Positions 12,311-23,789 of a stretch of 64,000 nt of DNA are shown here, piece by piece. Position 1 is the stretch's first letter; each line of letters opens with the position of its first letter. Source of the DNA: Mauremys mutica (lineage: Eukaryota; Chordata; Testudines; Geoemydidae). The translations under genes and the position numbers were made by a program. The stretch is taken from positions 32,276,003 through 32,340,002 of the forward strand of contig NC_059075.1 in NCBI RefSeq assembly GCF_020497125.1. Direction: 5' to 3'. Under the pieces are notes generated by a model that was not told where the DNA came from, searched no databases, and worked only from the letters and a program-made list of their open reading frames with translations.

Positions 12311-12850
12311 CCACCTATCTATGTTTCTAATGATTGAATCACCTAATACCTGTCTCTTCCTAATAACTGGAAGAGATACCCAGAGAGGTATCCTCAGTGT
12401 GAGAGGATACCGCAACATCATCTGGAAGGAGGGTCTCAACTATGGGATGGTTTCCCTCTGCTCCAGTTGGATGTTTTCCTTCCCTGAGACTTTAATTCTC
12501 CTCAACAGCACAGAGGCTGTCAGACAAGGGGTGGGACCATTCTACTGTGTCCCAGAAAATCTCATCTATGTACTTCTCTGTCTCCCTTAGCTCATCCAGC
12601 TAAGCCACCCTGGTCTCCAAAGCCCATACACGTTCTCTGAGGGCCAGGAGCTCCTTGCACCAAATGCACACATACGCCACCTGCCTATAGGGCAGGTAAT
12701 CATACATGCTGCATTGGGTACAATAAACTGGGTAGCCCCCACTTTGTTGCTGGACTTCTGCCTGCATTCTCTTTTTATACCTGCAGCTTGTTCCTTTCTT
12801 GTTTTGTTTTTATCGGGGTGGCGGGGTCGGGGGATGTTTTGGCTTAAGTT

Positions 12851-13250
12851 TAAAGAAGTTTAAGGGACTTATTAAAAAGACAAGGTCCCAGATCTTAGTA
12901 TGATGTAAATGTCAAAGATATTTTTGCCTAGTAGCAGATATTGAGGAACTTAATATTATAGAACTTGATAAATCTTTGTTTAATCAAAAATATCATGTAA
13001 TCAGACATCAGATTTTTAACATATTTTAGCAATATTTTCAATTTTCTACTGTTTTTCTCACCAAAGTTTAAAAATAATCTTTCACATACTTTTCCCATCA
13101 TCCACTAAATTTAATACCTAGTACTGTAGGTGGTCTTGTAAAAATATTACAAATGGGTGCAAATTGCAAAATTCTTATCTTGCATCAAAGCTTGGTGGCT
13201 ACTGGGATCTGGGATGTTGGGCTGAGTCCCTGAAATGTAGTTTTTTGCAC
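12851..13250. other. Intergenic, no gene seen
   Basis: A+T-rich sequence with no frame, RNA gene or repeat that I recognise. Confidence 0.5.
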
Positions 13251-13254
13251 TTAT

Positions 13255-13430
13255 GAGCTCTTTTAGTGAAAGGTACTATAAAGTGCTTTGCAGGGAGTTA
13301 GTTTTATTTTCCATATTTTACACATGGGGAAACTGATGTACAGGAAGGTAAGTGACTTGCCCAAGGTCACACAGCAAGCCAGTGGCAGAATCTGACACGG
13401 AACCCAGATCTCCTGTATTCCAGTTTTGTT
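13255..13430 (-). repeat. MIR/CORE-SINE-like repeat
   Basis: On the plus strand the block reads TTTTACACATGGGGAAACTG, then GTAAGTGACTTGCCCAAGGT, CACACAGCAAGCCAGTGGCAG, and ends near AACCCAGATCTCCTG. These are the reverse complement of the conserved core of MIR-type SINEs, widespread in amniotes. Confidence 0.8.
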
Positions 13431-14540
13431 GTTGTTTTACTTCATACCATCTCCATATGGCATGAGCTCCTTTAAAAGTACGTTAAATTGTGCTGCAGAG
13501 TGTTACTTTCTCTTTATTATCCTTACTATTAGCCACAGACCCTGCTGTGTGGCAGGTATAATTAGCGGTAGTGATGAAGAGAGAAGTTAGTGTTAATTAA
13601 CCAAAAAATGGAAAATTAGATGCTGGTTGAGAGCTAGCCAGACAGTGCCAAGTGATTACTTGAGTAAGTCATTCCCAGGCTCAGCACACCTTTACTGGAA
13701 ATATGGACAATTTCCAATAGGAAAGGCCCATACTTCCCCACTAGCCTTCACTACAGATGTGAGTCCAAAGCACAGACTGTGGAACAATGTTCTCCCAGCA
13801 CATCCAGAACCTCAGTGAGAAACACCAGCCTTCACTCAAACCTCCATCCCCTCAAGAGCCTTCTCTTGCTTGTTACCATTTTGCTAATTTAACACGAGAT
13901 GCTCAAATTGTTTGCTATCAACATATAAAATGAGATTATTACATAGAAGCTCCATGTCCACCACACAGATAATCTAATACTGATATATAATAATTCTATG
14001 GGGGAGGAAGGTAAATTCTCTGTCAGGGAAGGAAAGTTTTAAGATCTTCTTTTATCTGATGTGCTTTTGTTTTAAATAATACTTTGCTTTAAGAACGCTG
14101 TCTTTGGGTGACAGGGTACCACTGTCACAGCTCACAGAGGGAACAGAACTGCACGTACTGACCCCAGGTTAGACCTGCTCAGGTAATCACAGTTGGTACA
14201 CACAGGGGACTGCAACCCAGGACCTGGACTGAGAGAGAGAGAGAGAATCACATAATTTAATTGCACTCTGAGAGAGGTGATGGCCCAAGATGAGAGTGTA
14301 CTTGAAGAGGCCAGGAAGGGTCAGTTTAGCCTGGTAACGGTGACATGGAACATTTAAATGTGATTTTACCAAAAAGGCCCAATGGGTCGTTTTGAACCCA
14401 TCAGTATCCAATGTCAGTGTGTATAGCACAATATTCTGTTTGTGACCAAGCTGCATCTTGTCCACTCTCCATGCTAGAACATTACTTCCCAAAGGTATAT
14501 TGATGTGATACACAGGGGATGTAAGTGTTTCTTGTAGAGA
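13431..14540. other. Intergenic, no gene seen
   Basis: Only a short GA microsatellite (about 14228-14247) stands out. Open frames here are short and have no recognisable homology. Confidence 0.45.
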
Positions 14541-14542
14541 AA

Positions 14543-14668
14543 CACTTAGGGATCTGGGGCAAAAATTGGTCCTGCTAGTGAAGGCAGGGGGCTGGACTCG
14601 ATGACCTTTCGAGGTTCCTTCCAGTTCTAGGAGATTGGTATATCTCCAATTATTACCTTTATTACCTA
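14543..14668 (+). repeat. Turtle tRNA-derived SINE, 5'-truncated
   Basis: Contains the 3' body of the turtle SINE: CACTTAGGGATCTGGGGC, GGTCCTGCTAGTGAAGGC, TGGACTCGATGACCTTTCGA and TTCTAGGAGATTGGTATATC. The tRNA-like promoter part is missing. It matches the longer copy at 22186-22374 closely. Confidence 0.88.
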
Positions 14669-14884
14669 ACTTTCTTCTCAGAGTCTAGTATGATCCTAAA
14701 TTCTACACTACACAGCATTCCAGTCTCTTACTCTTTCACAGGGCTTGGATTTGATATGATTGTTTCAAAGAGCCAAAGATGATGTTAATGTAGATAACCA
14801 GAGAACAAAAATCTAAATTTAAATTTGGATCAAGTGAATAATATGTTTAAAATTCTTCCTGGCAAGTAAATTAATTGAAAGGTG

Positions 14885-14965
14885 CGTAAACCTCTGGAGA
14901 TATTTAAGACTAGGTTAGATAAATGTCTATCAGGGATGGTCTAGACAGTATTTGGTCCTGCCATG
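14885..14965 (+). repeat. CR1 3' fragment
   Basis: Short block with GGAGATATTTAAGACTAGGT, AGATAAATGTCTATCAGGGA and GTATTTGGTCCTGCCATGAG. It resembles the antisense of the CR1 segment at 32430-32520, so it is a CR1-family 3' fragment in plus orientation. Confidence 0.65.
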
Positions 14966-15734
14966 AGGGACCATGCAGTGTCATTAACCTTCACAGAACG
15001 CTCATTCATAGTATCACACAGATGCAAATTAACTGAGCTTACATTACATCCTCGGGGCAACGAAACAGTTAAGCATCACTGTGTTTATGCATTCAGATAT
15101 TTAGCACTGATTTTAGAAACAAAGATTGAAGGGGGTTTTAGTAGAACTATAAATAGTTTAATCAGCATGTTAGTGGCTCTGTAGTGTTTGATTTCAGAGA
15201 TAGTTTTGTTAATACTGTCAAGGGGCAAGCCTTTTCTTTAATTAAGGAGAGATGCAGTCATTCAATATCCTTTATATACTAACAATTATTATTTTTCCAA
15301 CAAAAAAATATGTCCTGCCAGAATAATGCCATCATTAGGGCACAGTAGATAACATGGAACAATCTCACTGAGGATATTTAGTTAGTGTGTCTCATTGATA
15401 GTATCACTGATGATTTTTAATTAAGCATCACATTTGGAAGAGTTAAACTGGTGCTCTTTTAACCAAAATCGGAAGTTTGGGTGGGATCCATGAAGGGAAT
15501 TAAGCATTGCAACACTGAGCATCACAGCGCCTAACTTCTGGACACCTAGACAAATCACAAGAACAGGACTGTGATCCTAGGGTCCCTGTACAAAAAATGG
15601 GGGGAAGAAAAGCACCTAAGAATGCGATCCACAAAAGCCAGCACATTAGGTGGGGAAATGTCTAAACTGCTGGCTCTTCTGCTGTAGATAAATACTTAAA
15701 TAGTCAGAGGGCCAGAGAGAGAGAATGGGGATGA

Positions 15735-15955
15735 TTCTGCAGTCCAGTGGTTGGAGCACCCACCTGAGAGACCCCAGGTCCAGTGCCCCTGTTCCAACCA
15801 CTTTTTAGTTATAGATCCACAATTGAACAGGTTCAACAAGAGAGACAGATGGGATTCCCCACATCAGACTATCCCATAGCCTAGTGGCTAGCACACTTTC
15901 CTGGTAGGTAGACGACCTCTGTTCAAATCCTTTCTCCCTCTCAGTCACTTTTGCC
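15735..15955 (+). repeat. tRNA-like SINE remnants (two candidates)
   Basis: Two blocks look like decayed tRNA-derived promoters: CAGTCCAGTGGTTGGAGCAC...CCAGGTCCAGTGCCCC near 15740-15795, and CATAGCCTAGTGGCTAGCAC...CTCTGTTCAAATCCTTTC near 15875-15935. Spacing of the A-box-like and B-box-like parts is about right. They are not functional tRNA genes; no cloverleaf can be completed. Confidence 0.45.
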
Positions 15956-16385
15956 ACGTCCCAGATGAGTGCTCTAACCTGTGGACAAAAGGCTATAATG
16001 TAGATGGTAACACCACCTTCTCCAGTCAGATTTTTCAGTGGTGCCTGATCCGGTAGATGGCCTCTGAGCCAGGGATGCTGGAACAGGGGGGATTAGGGGA
16101 CCATTGCCTCATCATTATTAAAAGTGGGAGGGCTATGCTTTCCCACTTTTTAACATACTTTAAGGGCAAGTGATGAGGGGAGGAGGTGGAGTGGAGCAAG
16201 CGGGAGGCAGGGTCTTTGGGGAAAAGGCGGAGCAGGGATGGAGCCCTGGTTTGGGCACTGTTGCGCCCCGCCCCCCCTCCTTCTAGGGAGCTTCCAGTGC
16301 TCCTGCTTGAGCACACCTACTGGATTGGTCCCTGGATATGACTTAGGCAGCCGAACGCCTGTCTTTCCTGGTTTGTGAATCACTC

Positions 16386-16889
16386 TGGCTATGTCTAGAC
16401 TGCAATAAAACCTTGTGGCAGGCCCTGTTTGCTGACTCAGGCTTGTGGCGCTCAAGCTACAAGGCTATAAAACTTCAGCACGAAAATCTGGGGCCAGGCT
16501 GGAGCCCTGTCTCTGGGACCCAAAGTGAAGACTTATCCTCTGGGGCTTAGACAGGAGATAGGCCTCCAGACACCTAGAGGGAGGCAGCAGTGCGCATGCC
16601 CAGAGAAAGAAACACAGGGTATGTCCACTGGAATTAGACACCTGCAGCTGACCTGGGCTTGCAGGGCTCAGGCTAAAGAGCTGTTTAACTGAGGTGTAGA
16701 CATTCGGGCTTGGGCTCCAGCCTGAGCTCTGGGGCCCTACCACCTTGCAGGGTTCTAGAGCCTGGGATCCAGCCTGAGTCCCAATGTCTACACTGCAATT
16801 AAACAGTCCCTTTTAACCCAAGCCCCACAAGCCAATGTCAGCTAGCATGGACCAGACGTGGGTATCTAATTGCAGTGTAGCCATATCCA
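16386..16889. mobile_element. Non-autonomous DNA transposon-like inverted-repeat element
   Basis: The ends are inverted copies: TGGCTATGTCTAGACTGCAAT on the left and TGGATATGGCTACACTGCAAT (reverse complement) on the right. An internal copy of CTACACTGCAATTAAACAG lies at about 16789-16808. No clear target-site duplication is visible, so the superfamily is undecided. Length 504 bp; no coding capacity. Confidence 0.55.
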
Positions 16890-17164
16890 TAGGTGCCAAG
16901 TGAATTTAGGCTCTTAAAGGGTTCAGTGGGAGTTTTGTGGATTGCAGGGGAGGCAAAACTGGGACATAGGTGCCTAAACCTCTGAGCTGCAACTGACTCC
17001 CAAAGTTTATGCATAATTTGCATGAGAAGCAAACAAGCTAGCATTCCATTCCCTTTGAAGTTAAGTAAGACTTCTGTTGAACCTTAAAAATAACCCTGAT
17101 TCTTGGCAAACTAATTTGAAAAATGAATTTTATCTGAAATATCTGACATTTGGGATATCCAGAA

Positions 17165-17295
17165 TAGCTTACACCTAGATTCTGCAACCCTTATGATGAG
17201 TACTCATTTGTGCAGTTCAATTGACTTCAAAGGGACTATGCATGTGGGTACATACTACTTAGCATGAGTAAGGGATGCAGCATCTGGCCCATAAC
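17165..17295. repeat. Old hairpin-type amniote repeat
   Basis: Inverted structure with AGATTCTGCAACCCTTATGA at one side and CATGAGTAAGGGATGCAGCATC at the other, around CAATTGACTTCAAAGGGACT. Same layout as the copy at 18945-19070. Confidence 0.6.
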
Positions 17296-17584
17296 TAGTG
17301 GACACATCTATTAGTCAGTAAAAGCCAGTTGAACACAGAAGTTGTACAGCTTGGATCTGTTTGTTTTATAATTAAAATAGGCATGATTCAGAAGTGAGAA
17401 ATGTAAACATTTTCTGTATCTTCCATTTCCAATGCTAAGCAAATGATCTGCATGTTTCCTTGTCATTTACTAAAAACAGTGTCAGTGGTATTTATCTCTT
17501 CAATAAAATACTTGTAGCCATGGAAAGTTGTCTATCAGGCAAATATTTACTTAATAATTAGAACATAAAGTATATGCACATTTT

Positions 17585-17700
17585 CACTGATGGATCTCAA
17601 AATGTTTTACAAATGAAGTTTTACATTTGGGGAAATTGAGGCACAGATACAGAGAGCTGAAGTTACTTGACCAAAGCCCCTTCTGACTTTGACACCAACA
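17585..17700 (-). repeat. MIR/CORE-SINE-like repeat
   Basis: Contains CATTTGGGGAAATTGAGGCACAG followed by AGTTACTTGACCAAAGCCCC, the reverse complement of the MIR core. Diverged. Confidence 0.6.
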
Positions 17701-18435
17701 CATTCAAAAAGAGTTCCTCCACTTTTGGAAGGCAAATAATCAATCTACTGATTAACTCTAACCTTTTCTGATGAGTATTCAAAGTAGGGATTTTTTGTAT
17801 CCATGCAATTATATACCATATAAACTGATATGACATAGTGCAGCAGCTACATCACTGCAATAAATGTGTTGTGTTATCTAGTGGCTGTTATTTTTATTCT
17901 CATTTCAAGATAGCAAGACCACGCAATGTACAATGGTTTTGTTTTAATTTCCAGTAGCCAAGTGGCTCCAAATAGACATCCTGAATGTGCCTCCTTCCTC
18001 CAGGGCTTTTACAGTGTCCATCTTATTTTGCTGATTTCTCTACGGTGTTCACAGCCATCCTTCAAGTTCCTTCTTCTACATATCCTTTTGCTTCTTAAGG
18101 AGGAGTAACCCGCATCTACTATTCACACTAGACTGGAGCAGACTCTACTCACCCCTGTGGAACTGAATGGTTTGCAAATATGGAGAATGAACATGAATAT
18201 CACCCATATGAAGTGCACAAGTTAAAAAGCTTAAGAAAAACAATGCATTTGGTGAGAATAAAGTCACGTTTTTTGACACTTTTAGAATATAAATAAGGTC
18301 AGGAAAACTGCTTTTCATTCATTTTATTGCAAGATGGACTGCTTTCCTTGAAAATATGTAACAGGACAGAAAAAAGATGCTGAATGTCTCAGTGTACAAA
18401 CAGCTGTAGCTGAGACTGTTATAATAGGAACAGTT
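17701..18435. other. Intergenic, no gene seen
   Basis: A+T-rich; I recognise neither genes nor repeats here. Confidence 0.45.
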
Positions 18436-18439
18436 GTTA

Positions 18440-18545
18440 TACAGCAGAGTCCATGAGGGCAGACCTAAGGCACAGGAAAGTTAACTTGTCTAAGTCACAC
18501 AGTAAGTCTGCGGCAGAGTCAAAAATAAACCCCAGAAGTTCTAGC
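18440..18545 (-). repeat. MIR/CORE-SINE-like repeat
   Basis: Contains CTAAGGCACAGGAAAGTTAA, CTTGTCTAAGTCACACAGTA and TCTGCGGCAGAGTC, the reverse complement of the MIR core region. Diverged. Confidence 0.6.
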
Positions 18546-18944
18546 TCTCATTTCTATGTTCTAAGCACCAGAGAATATTTTATTTCAACTGAAGAGGTTA
18601 ATTTTTTACTTTTCACTCATGCAGGGTACATGGCACTGTGGAAAGCTGCACACATTCACATGGAAAGCAGTAATTGGGGAATTAATTTACAGAGAAAGAA
18701 GAGAGACAGTAATTGTGAGACATTTGAAGTGGCAAAATTGTAGCATACTAAAAGGAAAAACACAAGGAGCTGGCAGAAGGTGTAAATTGAAGTGTGAGGC
18801 AGTTTATTTGAACTCACAGAACTTTACAACCTCATTAGTGCTTTTCTTGCTACATTCCTGTCTTTAGCCCCTCAGGATGAGAGTTACAGCAGTTTAAGTG
18901 GGCCAAATGCAGAGGGCACAAAGATGGTGGGTGAGAGTCTCAAG

Positions 18945-19070
18945 GCCAGATTCTGATACCCTTACTCACAATGAGTAGTACCCTACTCCGCACACAGTTC
19001 TGAAATCAGTGGGACTATTCACTGAGTAAAGTACTATTCCCCCTGAGCAAGGGTATCAGAATCTGGTCCT
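18945..19070. repeat. Old hairpin-type amniote repeat
   Basis: The left arm CCAGATTCTGATACCCTTAC and the right arm AAGGGTATCAGAATCTGG are inverted repeats of about 20 bp with an additional internal pairing of TACTCACAATGAGTAGTA-like segments. The whole block folds into one hairpin. Confidence 0.7.
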
Positions 19071-19959
19071 AAATTTGTATGACATGGGCAGCTGGAAAAA
19101 GGAGTAAGATCTAAATTACACTCATTTATTCAGCTTGGAATCAGGCTCTTGCCATCTGAACTGAGATCACCTGCATTTTTTCTGCTGGTTTTATTTAGAC
19201 TTACTCCGTGTACAGTAATTTCTTCTAGTTGTTTTGTTCATATTTACTGTGTTTATCTGCAGAGGCATCAATATGTAGAAGTTCCACAGAGTGAAAGTTC
19301 CAACACCACAAAATACAATGAATTAATGTACTGCAGGGGTGGGCAAACTACGGCCCGCGGGCCACATCCGGCCCGCGGGACTGTCCTGCCCGGCCCCCGA
19401 GCTCCTGACCCAGCCCGCCCGCGCTGCACGGAGACACGGGAAATCGCAGCGCCTGTCCCGGGCGCAGCGGCCCCGATCGGGACCTGGGCAGCTCGCAGGG
19501 CTCGCGAGAAGCAGGACACCCCCCCGCCGCCGCTGGCTGGACCCCCCGGCTCTGCAATCAGAGATGCAGCGCTCGGCTGCTCCTCTGCCCTAAAATCCAG
19601 CTTCCCTCCCGGCACGGGCTTGTCCCTCCTCCGCACACAAAGGCTGGTGCGGGAGGCAAAGTCTCGGGAAAGGGTGGGGCCGGAGAGGCCGCAGGAGCAG
19701 GGGGCAGCGAGCTCCCACCCGGGGCCGGGAGAGCCCCGCAAAGGAGGCACAGACACCCGCCCCCCCCTGCAGCTGCCATAAGCACCAGTGAACAAACCGG
19801 AGCGCTCCCCCCTTGGTGTGGGACACACTCACTGCCGGCCCGAGCCGCTTCCTCCTTCCTCCGCTGCACTCAGGGGCGGGAGGTTTCGGGTTACAGCGCC
19901 CGGACCCACCACAGCTGCCGCCAAGCGAGAGGCCCGGAGCAACTGCCCGACCCTCCTCC

Positions 19960-20405
19960 CTCCATCCCTCCTCCTAACCTTCTCCTTCTAGCCCCCTTTC
20001 CATATCTCCTCCTAATCTCCACCATCCATTTCCCTTTCACATTTTTTCCATCCAGCCTCCTTTTCACATCCTACTTTTTCCACCACCTCTATCCATCTCT
20101 TTCCATCCCCTTCCTCTTCTATCCCCCTTCCCAGATCTTCTCCTCAACATCCTGTTTTCCACACCCTCCTTCCTTCATTCCTTTTGCTTCCCTCCCTTCT
20201 CTTTCCCACCTTCCCTTCTCTCCTCTATCAGTTTCCAATTCTCTTCCCATGTTTCTCCAATCAGCCATCCCCCTTTTCACTTTCTTTCCTGACAGGTATC
20301 TTTTCTTTCCACCTCCCCATCTGCCACAACCCCTTTCCTCCTATTCCTTTGACCCTCTGTCTACCCTCTCACCTTCTCTGCGATTCTTTTCTCCCTGCCC
20401 CACTT
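19960..20405 (+). repeat. Polypyrimidine tract (C/T-rich strand)
   Basis: About 450 bp in which the plus strand is very largely C and T, with repeated CTCCTTC/CCCCTTTCC/TTTCCATC-like units. It lies inside the composite hAT. Such tracts can form triplex (H-) DNA; that is inference. Confidence 0.75.
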
Positions 20406-20859
20406 CATACTCACAGGTCCAAATTCAGAGATGATATGTAACTTAGATTCCAGTACCCCAATTTAGACTCCTGTAGACATTGGTATATGTAACTTTAAGT
20501 GTGTGTGTGGGGGGAGGGGGTATCTATATGAGCACAAAGGAGTCATGCTGTATGAAAGAGATTGCCAGTACAAAAAGTTTGAGAACTACTGAATTACAGC
20601 AACCCCGCAGGCTGCTCTTACAGCAGAGGTGGGCAAACTACGGCGGCCCGCAGGACCGTCCTGCCCGGCCCCTGAGCTCCCGGCTGGGGAGGCTAGCCTC
20701 CGGCCCCTCCTCCGCTATCCCCCTCCCCTGCAGCCACGCTCCCACATGGGCAGCGCTCTGGATGGCAGGGTTGCACGCTCCTGCAGAGCAGTATGGCAGC
20801 GTGTCTGGCTCTGGCTGGGTGATGTGGCTGCCAGACATGCTGCTCTGAGCAGCATGGTA

Positions 20860-21190
20860 AGGGGGCCAGGGCCGTGGGGTTGGATAAGGGGCAGAGGTTC
20901 GGTGGGGCTGTCAGGGGATGGGGAACTGGGGGGGGGTTGGATAAGCATGGGAGTCCCAGGTGGCCTGTCAGGGGGCGGGGGTGTGGATAAGGGTTGGGGG
21001 GTAGTCAGGGGACTAGGAGAAGGGGGGTTGAATAGGGGGTGGGGTTTTGGGGGGCAGTTAGGGGTGGGGGTCCTGGGAGGGAGCGGTTAGGGGACAAGGA
21101 GCAGCGGGGGTTGGATGGGTCAGGGGTCCTGAGGGGGCAGTCAGGAGGCGGGAAGTGAGAGGGGGTGGATGGGGGCAGGGGTCAAGCTGT
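20860..21190 (+). repeat. G-rich tract with many G-runs
   Basis: The plus strand holds dozens of runs of three or more G separated by short spacers, with a loose recurring unit GGGGTTGGATAAGGG / GGGGCAGTCAGGGG. It is a decayed minisatellite-like tract inside the composite hAT and a candidate for clustered G-quadruplexes. Confidence 0.75.
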
Positions 21191-21287
21191 TTGGGGAGGC
21201 ACAGCCTTTGCTACCCGGCCCTCCATACAGTTTTGCAACCCCAATGTGTCCCTCAGGTCAAAAAGTTTGCCCACCCCTGATGTACTG

Positions 21288-21930
21288 TATTGTGGGACTG
21301 GAAGCACTGGCTCAGAAAGCACAGTGGCCATTTAGCAACACCAGCAGACAATGAAGTTATTGTAATATGTGGCATTTTTGTATGTAGGATGAAACATTTG
21401 TTATATCTTTAGGGTCTTGCTTTTTTCTTTTGTGCTGCTGGCTTCTATTCAAAGTGCAAAGGAAAGACTCCAGTCAACTTCATGGGGCCTTGGATCAGGG
21501 CCTTCAAGAGGGCTTATGTCCTGAACTAAGTGACAATGCATAATTGTGCTGCCCCAGGAGCCACCCAGGAAGAAAACTGAGTCTGGAGAATCACACTCTC
21601 TCAATTTCACCCCTGCGCTGGGGAGAAGATACAATGTCTTGGATCTAAACCCTGCACAGCTTATGTCATCTACAGGAGAGCACTAGTTCTGCAAAGCCTG
21701 ATTCCCTCCCTGTCCCCTATGCTGTGATCTGTAGTATGGGTGACTCACACAAGAGAATAAGAGAGAACCTTAGGTTCCCTTGCATTGTCACACAGGATTA
21801 GTGCTGATCTAGCTTTTATGAAATTCAGCTTTCTGTGTTAAGTCATTAGAAACGGCATCTGCTATTTTTCTTAGCAATGCAGTAACAGGCAGCAGTGCAG
21901 AATGTAGATGCGTTAACAGCAGCTGTCATA
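21288..21930. other. Intergenic, no gene seen
   Basis: No gene or repeat recognised. Confidence 0.4.
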
Positions 21931-21934
21931 GGGT

Positions 21935-22575
21935 AGGCTGCCTTCCAAGCACTACCTCCTGGCCTGAGATCACTCTACAGGTAGCCTGCCTCAGTTTTCC
22001 CCTTCAAACTCCCCAACAACTCCACAGAGGTTTCTTTCTGTGCAAAAAGCCCTCCCCTTAGGGTTGGGTTTCTTAACATAAAAGTAAATTCAGAACAAAA
22101 TTCAAAGTCCCAAAAATAAAGTCCACAAAGTCCAACTCAATTTACCAGGCCACTCTCAGCTAGAGCTGGCTGGAGTCTTGTTATGGGGGAGGGATAGCTC
22201 AGTGGTTTGAGCATTAGCCTGCTAAACCCAGGGTTGTGAGTTCAATCCTTAAGGGGGCCACTTAGGGATCTGGGGTAAAAATTGGTCCTGCTAGTGAAGG
22301 CAGGGGGCTGGACTCGATGACCTTTCGAGGTCCCTTCCAGTTCTAGGAGATTGGTATATCTCCAATTATTACCTTGTTCCTCTGGTATTCAAATCTGTCC
22401 TGAAGCCCTCTTGTCTCTACAGCATGCAGGAATGTTCTTACTCTCCACAGCTTCCAGGTTTCTCTAAGAGTTCCATTCCACACTGGTGTCTTGAGAGGCC
22501 CCCTCTTCTCTGCAGCTTCCTGCTGCTCTTTCTAAGGATCAGCTGCCCTCTGTGAGACCCCATCACAAGGCTGTT
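21935..22575. repeat. Unclassified interspersed repeat (LTR-like), split by a SINE
   Basis: The flanks of the tRNA SINE at 22186-22374 look like one older repeat, with CTGCCTCAGTTTTCCCCTTC and repeated AAAGTCC segments. I judge it LTR-like from general appearance only. Boundaries are approximate. Confidence 0.35.
22186..22374 (+). repeat. Turtle tRNA-derived SINE, full-length copy
   Basis: The 5' part has a pol III A box (GGGATAGCTCAGTGGTTTGA) and B box (GGTTGTGAGTTCAATCC) as in a tRNA, followed by the SINE body (CTAGTGAAGGCAGGGGGCTG, GACCTTTCGAGGTCCC, GGTATATCTCC). I recognise it as the tRNA-derived SINE known from turtles and tortoises, a main reason for assigning the window to a cryptodire turtle. 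A short flanking repeat CTTGTT is visible on both sides. Confidence 0.92.
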
Positions 22576-23127
22576 AATGAGGCACAGGTATACTGGACAA
22601 ATGCCCTCTTAAAGGCTATAAGGAGCAAGGAATCCTTTTGTTGACATGGTTATCAGAAATATTTTTTATTTTGAACTAGTATAAGAACTAGTTCATTGCA
22701 AGTGGGAAAAGGGGTGAAACAATTGCAGTTTATCAAGTAAAAATATTATGCTGAGTAATAGTTTCTCCACAACTGGTCAAAGAAACAGCTTTATTTCCTT
22801 TTTTTTTTTAAGTGATTTTTATAAGAGTTAGAGGAAAGATGTTGGGTTGACAGCAGTAGATAACAGATTATCCACAGAGCACATACAGTATGGGAAGTGC
22901 AGTCTGAGATCCCCATATAAACCCAGCAATGTGTTTTAAACCTGACCTGGAGAGAGCTTCTGTTGCAAGGCTGAGCTGTACCTTTGCCCTCTCTCAACCT
23001 CTCTCCACATACCCCTTCCAAATGACTGGTCTATACTGATGCTTCTCTCAGAGTGGAAACCTGCACCTCACCCCACTTTCAGACTGAACTGACCAGGCTA
23101 CAGCACCCCCTTTCTACCAACTGTATT

Positions 23128-23593
23128 TAGAGCTGTCTGGAAACTGGAATTCCCATTCTGTGGAAAATTATGAAATAAAAAAAACCCAAAATGGAACAAA
23201 AAATGAAATTCCAAAATTTCTCATGGAATAGGAATTCCAAAATTTCATTTAGAAAAAGCTGAAATGACATTTCATTTTGACATGTCCAAAGATTTCCAAG
23301 CTGCCTGGGGCCCTGTCAGCCTACCAGGCAGGGAACTGGCCAGCTCAGGTAGCCTCAGAGCTCGGGCTCCCTGGGCTTCTGGGCTGTAAAAGAGCCAGGG
23401 ACCTTGGAAGACCTGAGAGCCAAGGCTGCAGGCAGGACTGCTGAGGAGCTGCGTTGCTGAGTTAGCAAGAAACCAGGCAGGGTCCTGCTGAAATTTAATT
23501 AAAATAGATGCATTCCTATGGAATGTTTTGCTCCTGATGAATCAGCATTTTACCACAGAAAAACATACTGTTGAATATTTCTGAGCAGCTCTG
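23128..23593. mobile_element. hAT-like non-autonomous element
   Basis: Ends: TAGAGCTGTCTGGAAA on the left and, as reverse complement, CAGAGCTGCTCAGAAA on the right. The internal sequence has TTCCAAAATTTC repeats and a G+C-rich middle. No matching 8 bp target duplication is visible, so the class assignment rests on the ends. Confidence 0.5.
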
Positions 23594-23789
23594 GTATCAC
23601 CTCATCAGGCCCATCTAAGTTTGGACCCTGTTGTATAGTCTTCTCACTGGTATCTTGTGAGCAGCATGACATTGCAGTGACTCAGGACAGCCTCTTCAAA
23701 ACAAGTGTGATTTATCTGTCCATAGGAACGTCACCAACAGAGAGGAAAAACAGATTAAAACAATACAAGGACTTTAGCTAGCCATGCGA

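Larger units (their letters stand above)
8237..12850 (-). mobile_element. CR1 LINE, copy 2, near full length (ORF1 + ORF2 remnants)
   Basis: Read on the minus strand it runs from a 5' region near 12850 to a 3' UTR near 8237. ORF1 remnants: a Cys-rich segment (about 12600-12730) and an SGNH-hydrolase-like esterase with VVVYVGTNDIGKI (about 11940-11980) and KDGLHLNQNGTRLL (about 11640-11720). ORF2 remnants: endonuclease (about 10550-11613, with ITETWW and MGNFNYPHIDW) and reverse transcriptase (about 8770-10265, [28 protein letters not shown]). Several stops and frameshifts. Interrupted by an opposite CR1 at 9025-9323 and by a palindromic retroposon at 12104-12310. Without these it is about 4.1 kb, close to full length for the family. 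Confidence 0.9.
19334..21279. mobile_element. Composite hAT element, 8 bp TSD
   Basis: The left end CAGGGGTGGGCAAACTACGG and the right end (reverse complement) CAGGGGTGGGCAAACTTTTT form terminal inverted repeats. Direct repeats ATGTACTG occur at 19326-19333 and 21280-21287, an 8 bp hAT-type duplication. A second left end (CAGAGGTGGGCAAACTACGG, near 20624) and another hAT-like end (AAAAAGTTTGAGAACTACTG, near 20572-20591) lie inside, so it is a composite of at least two elements. The interior is extreme in composition: CG-rich at 19350-19930, pyrimidine-rich at 19960-20405, G-rich at 20860-21190. No transposase seen. Confidence 0.8.

Noticed and set aside
15735..15830. tRNA gene
   Set aside because: Only box-like segments are present; no complete cloverleaf can be formed and the context is a decayed SINE.
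20184..20441. Coding frames in the pyrimidine tract
   Set aside because: Ser/Pro/Phe/Leu-rich translations are a direct result of C/T-only sequence.
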